A stretch of 64,000 nt of DNA from Paraburkholderia sp. LEh10. Lineage in GTDB: Bacteria > Pseudomonadota > Gammaproteobacteria > Burkholderiales > Burkholderiaceae. Made by a program: the position numbers and the translations under genes. The stretch covers positions 8,939 through 72,938 of the forward strand of contig NZ_JAGIPX010000028.1 of assembly GCF_017814945.1 (NCBI RefSeq), given 5' to 3'. Below the pieces are notes generated by a model, which was not told where the DNA came from, ran no database searches, and was given only the letters and a program-made list of their open reading frames with translations. This document shows positions 1 to 8,667 of this stretch, piece after piece (positions within the stretch are counted from its first letter, which is position 1; each line of letters begins with the position of its first letter).

Positions 1-88
1 CAGCAGCAACAGCAGCAACAGCAGCAACAGCAGCAACAGCAGCAACAGCAGCAACAGCAGCAACAGCAGCAACAGCAGCAACAGCAAC
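1..88 (+). repeat. 9-bp tandem repeat encoding a Ser-Ser-Asn tract
   Basis: From the first base the sequence repeats the unit AGCAGCAAC about nine times with almost no variation. In the reading frame of the downstream LytM domain it encodes Ser-Ser-Asn over and over, so it is a low-complexity linker in the coding region. The unit is a multiple of three, so copy-number changes would lengthen or shorten the linker without breaking the frame. The array runs off the left edge, so its full length is unknown. Confidence 0.9.
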
Positions 89-571
89 CGCGCACCAGCA
101 GACAAGATCTCATCTGCCGCCGCTCCGGCGTCGGGGGCGCCCGCGCCGAGCGCCGCCGAATCGCGCGAAGTGAACGCCGAATTGGCCCGTCACGCAAAAG
201 GCGTCTCGCTGATCTGGCCGGCGCAGGGCAATGTCCTCGAAGGCTTTCAGCCGGGCGAGACGCGCGGCATCGAAATTGGCGGCAAGCCGGGCGACCCGAT
301 CCGCGCCGCTGCCGACGGCAAGGTCATGTTCGCCGGCACGGGGCTGAACGAATATGGCAGTCTCATCATCGTCCAGCACAACAAGGACTTCCTCACCGCA
401 TACGCGCACAACCGCAAGCTACTGGTCAAGACGGGCGATATCGTGCGCAAGGGTCAGCAGATCGCCGAAATGGGCAGCGAGAACAACTCGCGAGTGTCCG
501 TGCTGTTCGAGTTGCGCCGCGACGGCAAGCCTATCGACCCGATGCCCTATCTGCCGTCTCAGCACGGCTGA
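1..571 (+). CDS. NlpD-like LytM/M23 domain protein, C-terminal part (5' end outside window)
   Basis: The frame is open from the left edge: a Ser-Ser-Asn repeat, an Ala/Pro linker, then an M23 (LytM) domain from about base 200 to 560. The domain follows the NlpD pattern (GIEIGGKPGDPIRAAADG, YGSLIIVQHN, AYAHN). The metal-binding positions of active M23 peptidases are not kept: the first motif reads TRGIEIGG instead of HxGxD, and the final HxH region reads VLFELR. This resembles the non-catalytic LytM domains of E. coli NlpD/EnvC, which activate cell-wall amidases at the septum. That role is inference. No rpoS follows, so this may be a paralogue rather than the nlpD of the usual nlpD-rpoS pair. 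Confidence 0.75.
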   Translation, partial: SSNSSNSSNSSNSSNSSNSSNSSNSSNSNRAPADKISSAAAPASGAPAPSAAESREVNAELARHAKGVSLIWPAQGNVLEGFQPGETRGIEIGGKPGDPIRAAADGKVMFAGTGLNEYGSLIIVQHNKDFLTAYAHNRKLLVKTGDIVRKGQQIAEMGSENNSRVSVLFELRRDGKPIDPMPYLPSQHG

Positions 572-655
572 TCGAACTGACGTTCATCTGCGCCACAACG
601 GCTGCGGCGAACCCTGTTCCCGGCGGCCGTTGAGCTTGCGCTCGCGCTCACGGGT

Positions 656-1474
656 TCAACCGATCCAGCGCAACACCGCACCGACGATCGCCTCGGGCGC
701 GTCCTCCTGCATCAGGTGTCCGGCGTTCGCCACTGCCTGAAAACGCGCATTTGGAATGACACTGGCGAGATGACGTCCGCGCTCGATCGGAATCCATCCG
801 TCGTCTTCGCCCCACAGAATTTGCGTGCGGCAGCGAATCTGCGGATAGCGCGCTTCGACTTCATCCGTATAACGCTGATCCATCTGCGCGATCTGACGAT
901 AGAAGGCCGCTTGCCCGATATCGCCGAGCCATGGCGCGACATAGGGCGCGAGTTCGTCATCGGCGATCGGCCGGGCGAGCGCGCCGCGCACGTACGCCCT
1001 GACGATCGCCTCATGAATGTACGCGGGCAGCCCGGCGAAAGCCGCCGCATGCTCGCGCACGTGCCGCACGAACGGCGAACCCCATGGCGCGACCGCAACG
1101 GGATCGATAAGTGTCAGGCTTCCGTAATCGCAGCCGTCGATCAGATGCGCGCGCAAGGCCGTCGCGCCGCCGAAGTCATGCGCGACGACATCGGGCGCAT
1201 CCAGTCGCCAATGCGCGAGCAACGCGGCGAGCAGGCCGTTCTGCACGCCAAGCGAGACATCCTGGCCTTCGCGCTGCTCCGATTGCCCATAGCCGAGCAG
1301 ATCGTACACGTACACGTTGCGATCGCTGGCGAGATACGGCGCGATCCGATGCCATACCCACGACGAGAACGGCGTGCCATGAATCAGCACGACGGGCGGC
1401 CCGTCGCCAAAGATCGCATAGCGAACCGTTTGATCACGATACGTGAACTGCTGATCGAGCGTCCAATCCGTCAT
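656..1474 (-). CDS. alpha/beta hydrolase with an Asp nucleophile (haloalkane dehalogenase-like)
   Basis: A 272-residue alpha/beta-hydrolase fold protein. Visible motifs are the oxyanion HGTPFSS (about 32-38), the nucleophile elbow VVAHDFGG with Asp100, the acid region GEDDGWIP (about 222-229) and the catalytic-His motif NAGHLMQED near 250. An Asp at the elbow is typical of haloalkane and fluoroacetate dehalogenases and epoxide hydrolases; esterases and lipases have Ser. Substrate cannot be told from sequence. No signal peptide, so cytoplasmic. It stands alone on the minus strand, and no pathway partner is adjacent. Confidence 0.8.
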   Translation of the reverse strand: MTDWTLDQQFTYRDQTVRYAIFGDGPPVVLIHGTPFSSWVWHRIAPYLASDRNVYVYDLLGYGQSEQREGQDVSLGVQNGLLAALLAHWRLDAPDVVAHDFGGATALRAHLIDGCDYGSLTLIDPVAVAPWGSPFVRHVREHAAAFAGLPAYIHEAIVRAYVRGALARPIADDELAPYVAPWLGDIGQAAFYRQIAQMDQRYTDEVEARYPQIRCRTQILWGEDDGWIPIERGRHLASVIPNARFQAVANAGHLMQEDAPEAIVGAVLRWIG

Positions 1475-1609
1475 AAGCGTTCGACTCCGTTCAGGAGACC
1501 ACGCAAGCGCGGTGAAAAACGCCGCATGTCAAAGTTTGAGTCATTACGAAGCCGGGCTTCGATTTTGCGTTGGTTGAATCGCATCAAATCCCGAACAAAT
1601 TACGATTCG

Positions 1610-2014
1610 TCACGACACATCAAGCGACTTCAGTATTGCCGCGACTTGTCCATGCGCATGAAGTACCTCGGGGCTGCTCTGCAAAATCTGACGATAGCGC
1701 GGCAAGAACATATTGCCGGGCAAGTTTTCCGCAAACAGACCAGCGACGGATTCGACGGCGGCCATGCGATCGGTTGCAGTGGCTTCCTTATCGTCGAGAA
1801 TCTCGTCGACGTTGGCGATCACCGTCGACAGCGGCGTCAGCCAGCGAAAACCCGACCCGTTGATCAATACCTGCAGGAACGCGGCGGGCGTGACGGGGCC
1901 GAACTCTTTCTCATACAATGCGCGCTCGTGATCGAGTATGGCTTTGTGCAGCACGAGTAACGGCTTGCGAATATCCCCGAGAAACTGCATCGCGCGTTGG
2001 TCGTTCAGGTTCAT
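1610..2014 (-). CDS. conserved hypothetical protein, 134 aa
   Basis: A 134-residue soluble, mostly helical protein of no family I can name. It has no signal peptide or membrane segment. The start at 2014 is chosen because GGAG lies about 8 bases upstream of this ATG; the frame is open further upstream (to 2248), but that part has no ribosome site and unusual composition. It contains acidic helical segments (HKAILDHERALYEKEFGP; ATDRMAAVESVAGLFAENLPG). A stand-alone gene whose promoter would lie in the AT-richer 2015-2300 region. Confidence 0.6.
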   Translation of the reverse strand: MNLNDQRAMQFLGDIRKPLLVLHKAILDHERALYEKEFGPVTPAAFLQVLINGSGFRWLTPLSTVIANVDEILDDKEATATDRMAAVESVAGLFAENLPGNMFLPRYRQILQSSPEVLHAHGQVAAILKSLDVS

Positions 2015-2307
2015 CGTTTGACTCCAGAGCAGAGTGGCATTTAATTGAAGCATGCCGGAAACACCTTTAGTGCGTAAGGAAATGAAAGAAGCGCACGTGC
2101 GAATGAAAAGCAAGCCCGGATATAGGGACGTCCCGTCTCGTTCCCAAATACGAAAACCCGTCAATTGCTTTTTATATGCAACTGAACGATGCCATGCTGG
2201 CAGCGCATGGTCATTAATCGCTGAACAGGTCAGTCTGCTAGCGCACATAGGTGTTCAATACTGGTCTACCAGTGCCATTCCGGTTATCCATACGTAATCA
2301 CTCGGGC

Positions 2308-2544
2308 ATGCAGGACGAGCGCACGGCGACATTGCTCACCTATTACACGCGACATCAGACTTCCGTGCAATGGCGCGGTTTTCTCACGGTGCTCGCCGAA
2401 GAGTTCGAGACATAACTCAAGACATTGCAGCTGCGCATACTGATGGCGCGGATCGGCACACGCTTTGCCGCAAGCGTTGCCCGTGCAAGGCGCAAATGTT
2501 TGCTCGCGCCCCCATTTGATGCGCCACCGTCCGAAAGGACCTGA
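2308..2544 (+). pseudogene. decayed fragment resembling cellulose synthase subunit D (BcsD)
   Basis: An ATG at 2308 opens a frame of 35 codons (ending WRGFLTVLAEEFET), broken by TAA at 2413-2415. The same frame then continues another 42 codons (LKTLQLRILMARIGTRFAAS) to a TGA at 2542. The pattern 'F L . . L A E E' followed by 'L R . . M . R . G . R F A' resembles the N-terminal half of BcsD, a small octameric cellulose-export protein of about 150 residues. No other cellulose gene is near. I infer a remnant with a nonsense mutation and a lost 3' half; the family assignment is tentative. Confidence 0.4.
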
Positions 2545-2643
2545 AGGGGTCGATCGGTGTGCAGCACTATCGTCAGGATGCGTCCAACTTTTGCCCGTGA
2601 ATGATTAGCGCGTTCTAAGCGGGACGTTTGCAAGAACAAAAAG

Positions 2644-2669
2644 CAGTGCGGTTGCCGCACTGTTTTTTT
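2644..2669 (+). terminator. intrinsic terminator hairpin
   Basis: CAGTGCGG, loop TTG, CCGCACTG forms a perfect 8-bp stem followed by seven T. An A-run lies just before the stem (2638-2642), so it may act in both directions. It sits between the decayed fragment and the oxidoreductase operon. Confidence 0.7.
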
Positions 2670-2915
2670 GCGCCGGGTTTCCGGCCATCGATGCACGCAC
2701 GTTTGCACGCGGCGGCACTTTGCACGCACGTTTTTTAACGTCCCACTACAATCGATTGCCCCATTTTTCCGATGCATGTGCAACGCATGTGTGCATCGAG
2801 TGTGCACATGCACTTGGTGACGCAATTAGCGCATCACGTCCAACAAAGACCGGCTTGCAGCCGCATTTTGTTCGACGTCGCCGGATAAACACAAACCCCT
2901 CTGACGGAATTGCTC

Positions 2916-3371
2916 ATGACAACGCTGAATATCAACGGCCAGTCCCACACCATCGACGCACCGCCCGACATGCCCGTGCTGTGGGCGTTGCGCGACATCA
3001 TCGGCCTCACGGGAACGAAATTTGGCTGTGGCATCGCGCAGTGCGGCGCGTGCACGGTGCATCTGGATGGCGTCGCGGTGCGTTCGTGCGTGCTGCCCGT
3101 CGCGGCCGTGGGCGACAAGAAGATCACGACGATCGAAGCCGTCGGCGACACGCCCGCGGGCAAGAAGGTCCAGGCGGCATGGCGTCAGATCGACGTCGTG
3201 CAATGCGGATACTGCCAGTCGGGGCAGGTGATGCAGGCGGCGTCGCTGCTCGCGCAGAATCCGGATCCGAGCGACGCCGACATCGACGCGGCGATGGCGG
3301 GCAACATCTGCCGCTGCGGCACCTATAACCGCATCCGTGCGGCCGTGAAGCAGGCCGCGAAGGAGGCGTGA
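2916..3371 (+). CDS. periplasmic-type oxidoreductase, [2Fe-2S] subunit (isoquinoline 1-oxidoreductase alpha-like)
   Basis: A 151-residue small subunit of the xanthine oxidase/aldehyde oxidoreductase family. Residues 38, 43, 46 and 58 ([10 protein letters not shown]...SC) are the plant-type [2Fe-2S] ligands; Cys97, 100, 132 and 134 (CGYC...ICRC) bind the second, helical-domain cluster. It passes electrons from the molybdopterin subunit encoded next towards the cytochrome c encoded third. The ATG at 2916 is preferred; another ATG lies two codons upstream at 2910, and the ribosome site is weak (CGGA). It has no export signal of its own; in this family it is carried across with the Tat-bearing large subunit. 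Its stop is one base from the start of the next gene. Confidence 0.85.
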   Translation: MTTLNINGQSHTIDAPPDMPVLWALRDIIGLTGTKFGCGIAQCGACTVHLDGVAVRSCVLPVAAVGDKKITTIEAVGDTPAGKKVQAAWRQIDVVQCGYCQSGQVMQAASLLAQNPDPSDADIDAAMAGNICRCGTYNRIRAAVKQAAKEA

Positions 3372-3372
3372 G

Positions 3373-5610
3373 ATGTCGCAAGGATTGCTCGATGCACAAA
3401 ACGGCAAGCCGCGCGACGACGATCACGCGATCGTCACGCGCCGCGCGTTTTTTAAGTTCGGCGCGAGCGTTGCCGCGATGGCGTGCGGCGGGTTGCTGCT
3501 CGGCTTCAGCGTTCCCGCACAAAGTCAGGGCGATGCGCGCAAGTCCGTGATTGGCGGCGATGGTATCGAGACGCCGCAAGGCGGCGTGCTCGCGCCGAAC
3601 GCGTTCGTGCAGATCGACACGGCGGGCAAGGTCACGCTGATCATCCCGAAGGTCGAAATGGGGCAGGGCGTGTACACGTCAATACCGATGCTGCTCGCGG
3701 AAGAACTCGAAGTGCCCCTCGACAGCGTGACGATCGATCATGCGCCGCCCAACGAAAAGCTTTTCACGGACCCGTTGCTCGGCGGCCAGTTGACGGGTGG
3801 CTCGACGTCGATCCGCTATGCGTGGGAACCGATGCGCCGCGCGGGCGCGACCACGCGCGTGCTGCTGATCAACGCGGCCGCGCAGCAATGGCAGGTGGAC
3901 CCGGCATCGTGCCATGCGCAGAACGGCCAGGTGATTCACGCGGACACGAAGCGCAGCATCGCCTATGGGCAACTCGTCGAGGCCGCCGCAAAGCTGCCCG
4001 TGCCGCAGAATGTGCCGCTGAAAGACCCGAAAGACTTCAGGCTGATCGGCACACAGCTCAAACGCCTCGATTCGCCGGAGAAGGTGAACGGCAGCGCGAG
4101 GTTCGGCCTCGACGTGCGTCTGCCCGACATGGTGTATGCGGCCATCGTCAATTGCCCGGTGTTCGGCGGCACGCTCGTGAGCGTCGACGATACGGCCGCG
4201 AAGAAAATTCCGGGCGTGCGGCAGATCGTGAAGATCGACAACGGCGTCGCTGTGATCGGCGATCACACGTGGGCCGCGAAACGCGGCGCGGCGGCGCTGA
4301 AGATCACATGGAACGAAGGCGAGGGCGCAGCGGTGTCGATGAAGACCATCGTCGACGATCTGGAGAAGGCGTCGCAGGGCAGCGGCGCCGTCGCGCGCAA
4401 GGACGGCGACGTGAGCAACGCGTTCTCGCAGGCGAAGACGCGCATCGATGCCGTATATCAGCAGCCATTCCTTGCGCACGCAACGATGGAGCCGATCAAC
4501 TGCACGGTTCACGTGAAGCCCGACAGCTGCGATATCTGGGTCGGCACGCAGGTGCCGACGCGGGCGCGCGATGCCGGCGTCAAGGTGACGGGCCTGCCGC
4601 CCGAGAAGATCGTCGTGCACAACTTCCTGCTCGGCGGCGGCTTCGGACGACGGCTCGAAGCCGACATGGTCACGCAGGCGCTCAAGGTCGGCAAGCAGTT
4701 GAACGTGCCCGTGAAGGTCGTCTGGACGCGCGAGGAGGATATCCAGCACGACATGTACCGGCCGTACTATTACGACAGGATTTCAGCGGGGCTCGACGCG
4801 AACGGCAAGCCGATCGCGTGGCAGCACCGCATCGTCGGCTCGTCTATTCTCGCGCGCTTTGCGCCGCCTGCCGTGAAGAACGGCGTCGATCCCGATGCCG
4901 TCGAAGTGGCCGCCGATCTGCCGTACGACCTGCCCAACCAGATCGTTGATTACGTGCGCGAGGAGCCGCGCGCGATACCGACTGCATTCTGGCGCGGCGT
5001 GGGTCCGACGCGCGGCACGTTCGTCGTCGAGAGCTTTATCGACGAACTGGCGGCGCAGGCGAAGGTCGATCCCGTCAAGTATCGGCGCGATCTGCTCGGC
5101 AAGTCGCCGCGCGCGCTGAACGTGCTGAACGTCGCGACCCGGGCGGCGGGCTGGGGCAGCGCGCTGCCGAAGGGACAGGGGCGCGGCGTGTCGGTGATGC
5201 ATGCGTTCGGCAGCTTTCTGTCGATGGTCGCCGACGTGACCGTCGATCAGGGCGAGGTGAAGGTGAATCGCATCGTGTGCGCGGTCGATTGCGGGATGGT
5301 CGTCAACCCGAACACCGTTGAAGCGCAGATTCAGGGCGGCGTGATCTTCGCGATCACGGCCGCGCTCTACAGCGAGATCACAATCGACCGTGGCCGCGTG
5401 CAGCAGAACAATTTCACTGACTATCGGATATTGCGCATCAACGAAACGCCGGCCATCGAAGTGCATATCGTGAAGAGCAGCGAGGCGCCGGGCGGCATCG
5501 GCGAGCCGGGGACGTCTGCTGCGATGCCCGCCATCGCCAATGCGATCTATGCGGCGACGGGCAAACGGCTGCGGCAGCTGCCGGTGGGCAGTCAGTTGAT
5601 GAACGTGTGA
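3373..5610 (+). CDS. molybdopterin-binding aldehyde/isoquinoline oxidoreductase, large subunit
   Basis: A 745-residue Mo-cofactor subunit (xanthine dehydrogenase family, IorB-like). The N-terminus carries a twin-arginine motif TRRAFFK at residues 22-28 before a hydrophobic stretch, so the complex should be folded in the cytoplasm and exported. Family motifs visible are MGQGVYTSIPMLLAEEL, GGGFGRR (about 416-422), GVGPTRG and GGIGEPGTSAAMPAIANA near the C-terminus, where the active-site Glu of this family lies. The start ATG at 3373 follows the previous TGA directly. It is followed by a triheme cytochrome c, the usual electron acceptor in such three-gene sets. The substrate (aldehyde or N-heterocycle) is not predictable. 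Confidence 0.85.
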   Translation: MSQGLLDAQNGKPRDDDHAIVTRRAFFKFGASVAAMACGGLLLGFSVPAQSQGDARKSVIGGDGIETPQGGVLAPNAFVQIDTAGKVTLIIPKVEMGQGVYTSIPMLLAEELEVPLDSVTIDHAPPNEKLFTDPLLGGQLTGGSTSIRYAWEPMRRAGATTRVLLINAAAQQWQVDPASCHAQNGQVIHADTKRSIAYGQLVEAAAKLPVPQNVPLKDPKDFRLIGTQLKRLDSPEKVNGSARFGLDVRLPDMVYAAIVNCPVFGGTLVSVDDTAAKKIPGVRQIVKIDNGVAVIGDHTWAAKRGAAALKITWNEGEGAAVSMKTIVDDLEKASQGSGAVARKDGDVSNAFSQAKTRIDAVYQQPFLAHATMEPINCTVHVKPDSCDIWVGTQVPTRARDAGVKVTGLPPEKIVVHNFLLGGGFGRRLEADMVTQALKVGKQLNVPVKVVWTREEDIQHDMYRPYYYDRISAGLDANGKPIAWQHRIVGSSILARFAPPAVKNGVDPDAVEVAADLPYDLPNQIVDYVREEPRAIPTAFWRGVGPTRGTFVVESFIDELAAQAKVDPVKYRRDLLGKSPRALNVLNVATRAAGWGSALPKGQGRGVSVMHAFGSFLSMVADVTVDQGEVKVNRIVCAVDCGMVVNPNTVEAQIQGGVIFAITAALYSEITIDRGRVQQNNFTDYRILRINETPAIEVHIVKSSEAPGGIGEPGTSAAMPAIANAIYAATGKRLRQLPVGSQLMNV

Positions 5611-5623
5611 ATGGAGGCCGACG

Positions 5624-6894
5624 ATGAAGACCGCATTGAAGGCATGTGCGCTCGCCGCCGCGTTTGCGCTGCCCCGCTTCTCGCAAGCGAGGCGAGCGCC
5701 GCCGCCGACGCGCTCATCAAGCGCGGCGACTATCTGGCGAAAGCGGGCGACTGCGTCGCGTGTCACTCGACGTCCCACGGCAAGCCATTCGCGGGCGGCC
5801 TGCCGATGACGACGCCGATGGGCGTGATCTACACGACCAACATCACGCCCGATCCGGACACGGGCATCGGCCGCTATAGCGAGGACGAGTTCAAACGCGC
5901 GATGCGCGAGGGCGTCGCGAAAGATGGCCACAACCTGTATCCGGCGATGCCGTATCCGTCGTACGCGAAAGTCAACGACGACGACATGCATGCGCTGTAC
6001 ACGTATTTCATGAACGGCGTCGCGCCCGTGAAGCAGGCGAACCGCGAGCCGGACATCAAATGGCCGCTCAACATGCGCTGGCCGCTGAAGTTCTGGAACA
6101 TGTTCTTTCTCGACAAGGGCGTGTATCGGGACAAGGCGGGGAAGGACGTCGCTTGGAATCGCGGCGCGTATTTGATTCAGGGGCTTGGACATTGCGGCTC
6201 GTGTCATACGCCGCGCGGCGTCGCGTTCGAGGAGAAGGCGCTCGACGAGAGCGGCAGCGCGTATCTGACGGGCGGTCTGCTCGACAACTGGTTCGCGTCG
6301 AATCTGACGGGCGAGCATAACGTCGGGCTGGGGCGCTGGTCAGAGGCGGATGTCGCGCAGTTTCTGAAGACGGGCGCGAACCAGCACGCGTCGGCATTCG
6401 GGGCGATGACGAGCGTGATCAACAACAGCACGCAGGCGATGACGGATAGCGATATCGCGGCGATGTCGCGCTATCTGAAGTCGCTGCCCGCGGCGGGCGG
6501 ATCGGGCGGACCCGCGTATGCGTACGACGCAAAGACGACGAAGGTATCGCTGACGCGTCCGGCGAACGATGCGGGCGCGCGGGTTTATACGGCGTACTGC
6601 ATGCATTGTCATGGCGTCGACGGGCGCGGGTTCGCGCCGATGCTTGCGCCGCTTGCGGGCAATCCGAACGTGCTGGAGAAGGATGCTTCTTCGTTGATCA
6701 ATGTGACGCTGAATGGGACGGGCGATCTTGTGATTGGCGGCGTTCCGGCGCCATACCCGATGCCGAAGTACGCACCTGTGTTGAACGATCAGCAGATCGC
6801 CGACGTGCTGACTTTTATTCGTTCGGGTTGGAGTAATGGGGCGCCGGGTGTTGGCGCGGGGGAGGTTGCGAAGATGAGGAAGGCGACGCGGTGA
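5624..6894 (+). CDS. triheme cytochrome c electron-acceptor subunit; signal peptide frameshifted
   Basis: Three c-type haem motifs are encoded: CVACH (5752-5766), CGSCH (6193-6207) and CMHCH (6598-6612), as in the cytochrome subunits of membrane alcohol/aldehyde dehydrogenases. The natural start is ATG 5624, preceded by GGAGG and followed by a good signal peptide (MKTALKACALAAAFAL). That frame runs out; the haem domains are in a different frame. Adding one C to the CCCC run at 5672-5675 joins them to give ...LPPLLASEASA-AAD, a normal signal cleavage site. An alternative in-frame ATG at 5611 has no ribosome site and no signal peptide. As written the gene would not give an exported cytochrome; a real 1-bp deletion or a sequencing error are both possible. 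Confidence 0.8.
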
Positions 6895-6928
6895 GGGGTT
6901 TGGTTCGGGACAATCGTACGGTTCGCGG

Positions 6929-7132
6929 TGCGTCGAATGCGGCTTCGACCAGTTGCGCCTGAAAATCGACGACATGCATGCCGTGGCGCGTGAGCGCGGC
7001 GGCGAATGCCTTTTCACCCGCTACATCAACAACGAAGCGAAACTTGGCTGGCGATGCACAGACGGACACGAGTGGGATGCGAATCCGGCGCACAAACAGT
7101 TGCCGGTTTGCGCGCGCAAATGGCGCATCTGA
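6929..7132 (+). pseudogene. fragment of a treble-clef zinc-ribbon repeat protein
   Basis: This frame reads CVECG, then KIDDMHAVARERGGECLF, then LGWRCTDGHEWDA and ends at TGA 7130. It matches the repeated zinc-binding module 'I.DM..LA..RGG.CLS...Y.N...KL.W.C..GH.W.A' found in bacterial treble-clef proteins associated with DNA or endonuclease domains. No start codon or ribosome site precedes it, the next expected CPxC pair is replaced by a lone Cys, and it begins abruptly 35 bases after the cytochrome gene. I read it as a remnant. The ATG at 6974 could in theory open a 52-residue product. Confidence 0.5.
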
Positions 7133-7262
7133 AAGCGTGACGGGTCTGAAAGCTCCAGCCGCGATCTGGACGTGCGCACTGCCTACGATGAACAAAACAA
7201 AGGTTATGCGCGTGACGGCGGCGCCGCTGGCCGCAATCGGACTTGACGTACCCCGTTGCGCT

Positions 7263-7748
7263 TCACTCTTCAATCAGAACCGGCATTCCGGGCTCGATCA
7301 TTTCGAATAGCTCTGCAACGTCCGCGTTGCGCATCCTTATGCAACCATGAGATGCCGCAATGCCCATCGGCTCGGTGTCAGGGCAACCATGAATGTAGAC
7401 AAAGCGTCGCATCGTATCTACGTCACCGAAGCGGTTTCTTCCCGGCTCGCAGCCACGCAGCCAAAGAATGCGTGTAAGTATCCAGTCGCGCTCCGGGAAC
7501 TGCGCCGAGAGTTCGGATGAATAGATTTCGCCCGTTGGTCTACGTCCGACAAAGACCGTACCGATCGGACAAGATGCACCGATCTTCGCGCGAACGATAT
7601 GACGACCGCGTGGAGTGCAGCCGCTTCCCGTTCGTTCGCCAGCGCCGTTCTTTGCGGTAGAAATCTGATATGTCCGCACAGACTCGCCCTCCCGTTTGAA
7701 GATCAACGTTTGCCGGGAGAGATTTGCGATGAGCAGCGACATTGGCAT
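7263..7748 (-). CDS. L,D-transpeptidase (YkuD domain), 161 aa
   Basis: A compact YkuD-fold protein with the catalytic signature: His120 in YIHGCP, then SHGCIRMRNADVAELF with His134 and Cys136. L,D-transpeptidases make 3-3 cross-links or attach proteins in peptidoglycan. There is no signal peptide, unlike most housekeeping YkuD enzymes, so it may leave the cell by another route or act in the cytoplasm; signal-less YkuD proteins include type VI secretion effectors, but no secretion gene is near. The gene and its flanks are visibly less GC-rich than the neighbours, suggesting acquisition. Start ATG at 7748; an ATG two codons later is the alternative. Confidence 0.8.
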   Translation of the reverse strand: MPMSLLIANLSRQTLIFKREGESVRTYQISTAKNGAGERTGSGCTPRGRHIVRAKIGASCPIGTVFVGRRPTGEIYSSELSAQFPERDWILTRILWLRGCEPGRNRFGDVDTMRRFVYIHGCPDTEPMGIAASHGCIRMRNADVAELFEMIEPGMPVLIEE

Positions 7749-8022
7749 GAGATGTATCGGGTTCTGGAGCGCGGATCATCGTTGGATGGCGATGTAATCG
7801 CCTTGAATCCATACGAGGGCAGTGCGATTGACGCCGGAGCTAGAGCAGTTGTCTGCACATGTGCTCTTCGTCAAAAAATCGCCCATTAACCTGGGACGCT
7901 GACTGTACTTGATGTCACGAACGTTGCGCAAGTTCTGGAATTCAAGGCGTCTTTCGCTGTCTGCCGTCCGAGCGATACGGCACTGATAGCGCGCGCAGCG
8001 TCGCAGACAATAAGACAATATT
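7749..8022. other. gap between L,D-transpeptidase and ABC permease genes
   Basis: Lower-GC sequence without a convincing gene. A 36-codon minus-strand frame (7776-7886) ends 28 bases before the transpeptidase start but has no ribosome site or recognisable motif. This is where an ABC ATP-binding gene would normally follow the permeases; none is present, and no Walker motif was found in any frame I read. Confidence 0.5.
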
Positions 8023-8667
8023 TCACCGCTTCTGCCGGCGCTCCAACACCCTCGCATACCACGTCAACGGAAAGCACATCGCAAAGTACAACATCGCGAC
8101 CATTCCATAGATAGGAAACGGCCTGAACGCCGCGTTGGTAATCATCGTTCCCGTCTTCGTGAGCTCGGTGAACCCGATAATCGAAGTCAGCGCCGTGCTC
8201 TTCACGACCTGCACGAGAAACCCGACCGTCGGCGCGACGGCAATCTTGAGAGCCTGCGGCCACACGATATACCGCAACTGCTGTCCAAACGTCATCCCGA
8301 GACTTGCGCCAGCCGCCCATTGCCCACGCGGTACGGCTTCGACACAGCCGCGCCAGATATCCGTGAGATACGCGCTCGTATAAAGCGTCAACGTGACCGT
8401 CGCGGCGACCCAGGGCGACACATCGACGCCCAGCAACGGCAAACCGAAGAACGCAAGAAAGAGCTGCATCAGCAACGGCGTGCCCTGAAACAACTCGACA
8501 TACAACACGACGATGCGCCGCAGCCACGGCAACGGCGACACCCGCATCGCGAGCAGCAACAACCCGACAATGCCGCCGCCGACAAACGCAATCAGCGACA
8601 GCAACACCGTCCAGCGCGCGGCGAGCAGCAGATTGCGCGCAATATCCCATAGCGTGAATTCGATCAT
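8023..8667 (-). CDS. polar amino-acid ABC transporter permease (second of two)
   Basis: A 214-residue HisM/GlnP-type inner-membrane permease. It has several hydrophobic segments and the ATPase-contacting loop (EAVPRGQWAAGASLGMTFGQQLRYIVWPQA), the EAA motif of the family. The start ATG at 8667 overlaps the stop of the preceding permease in an ATGA arrangement, so the two are translationally coupled. With its partner it should form the channel of an importer fed by the binding protein at 9471-10280. No ATP-binding subunit is encoded downstream. Confidence 0.85.
   Translation of the reverse strand: MIEFTLWDIARNLLLAARWTVLLSLIAFVGGGIVGLLLLAMRVSPLPWLRRIVVLYVELFQGTPLLMQLFLAFFGLPLLGVDVSPWVAATVTLTLYTSAYLTDIWRGCVEAVPRGQWAAGASLGMTFGQQLRYIVWPQALKIAVAPTVGFLVQVVKSTALTSIIGFTELTKTGTMITNAAFRPFPIYGMVAMLYFAMCFPLTWYARVLERRQKR

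Noticed and set aside
716-1960. 414-codon plus-strand frame over the hydrolase and hypothetical genes
   Set aside because: Crosses two minus-strand genes and their spacer with shadow-type composition and no motifs.
2355-2825. 156-codon minus-strand frame in the spacer before the oxidoreductase operon
   Set aside because: Reads through a terminator hairpin and antisense to the BcsD-like relic; His/Arg/Cys-rich, no ribosome site.
4783-6318. 511-codon minus-strand frame opposite the oxidoreductase genes
   Set aside because: Arg/His-rich composition typical of an antisense shadow; the opposite strand encodes clear family motifs.
7776-7886. 36-codon frame just upstream of the L,D-transpeptidase gene
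   Set aside because: No ribosome site and no motif; considered as an immunity or leader peptide but not supported.
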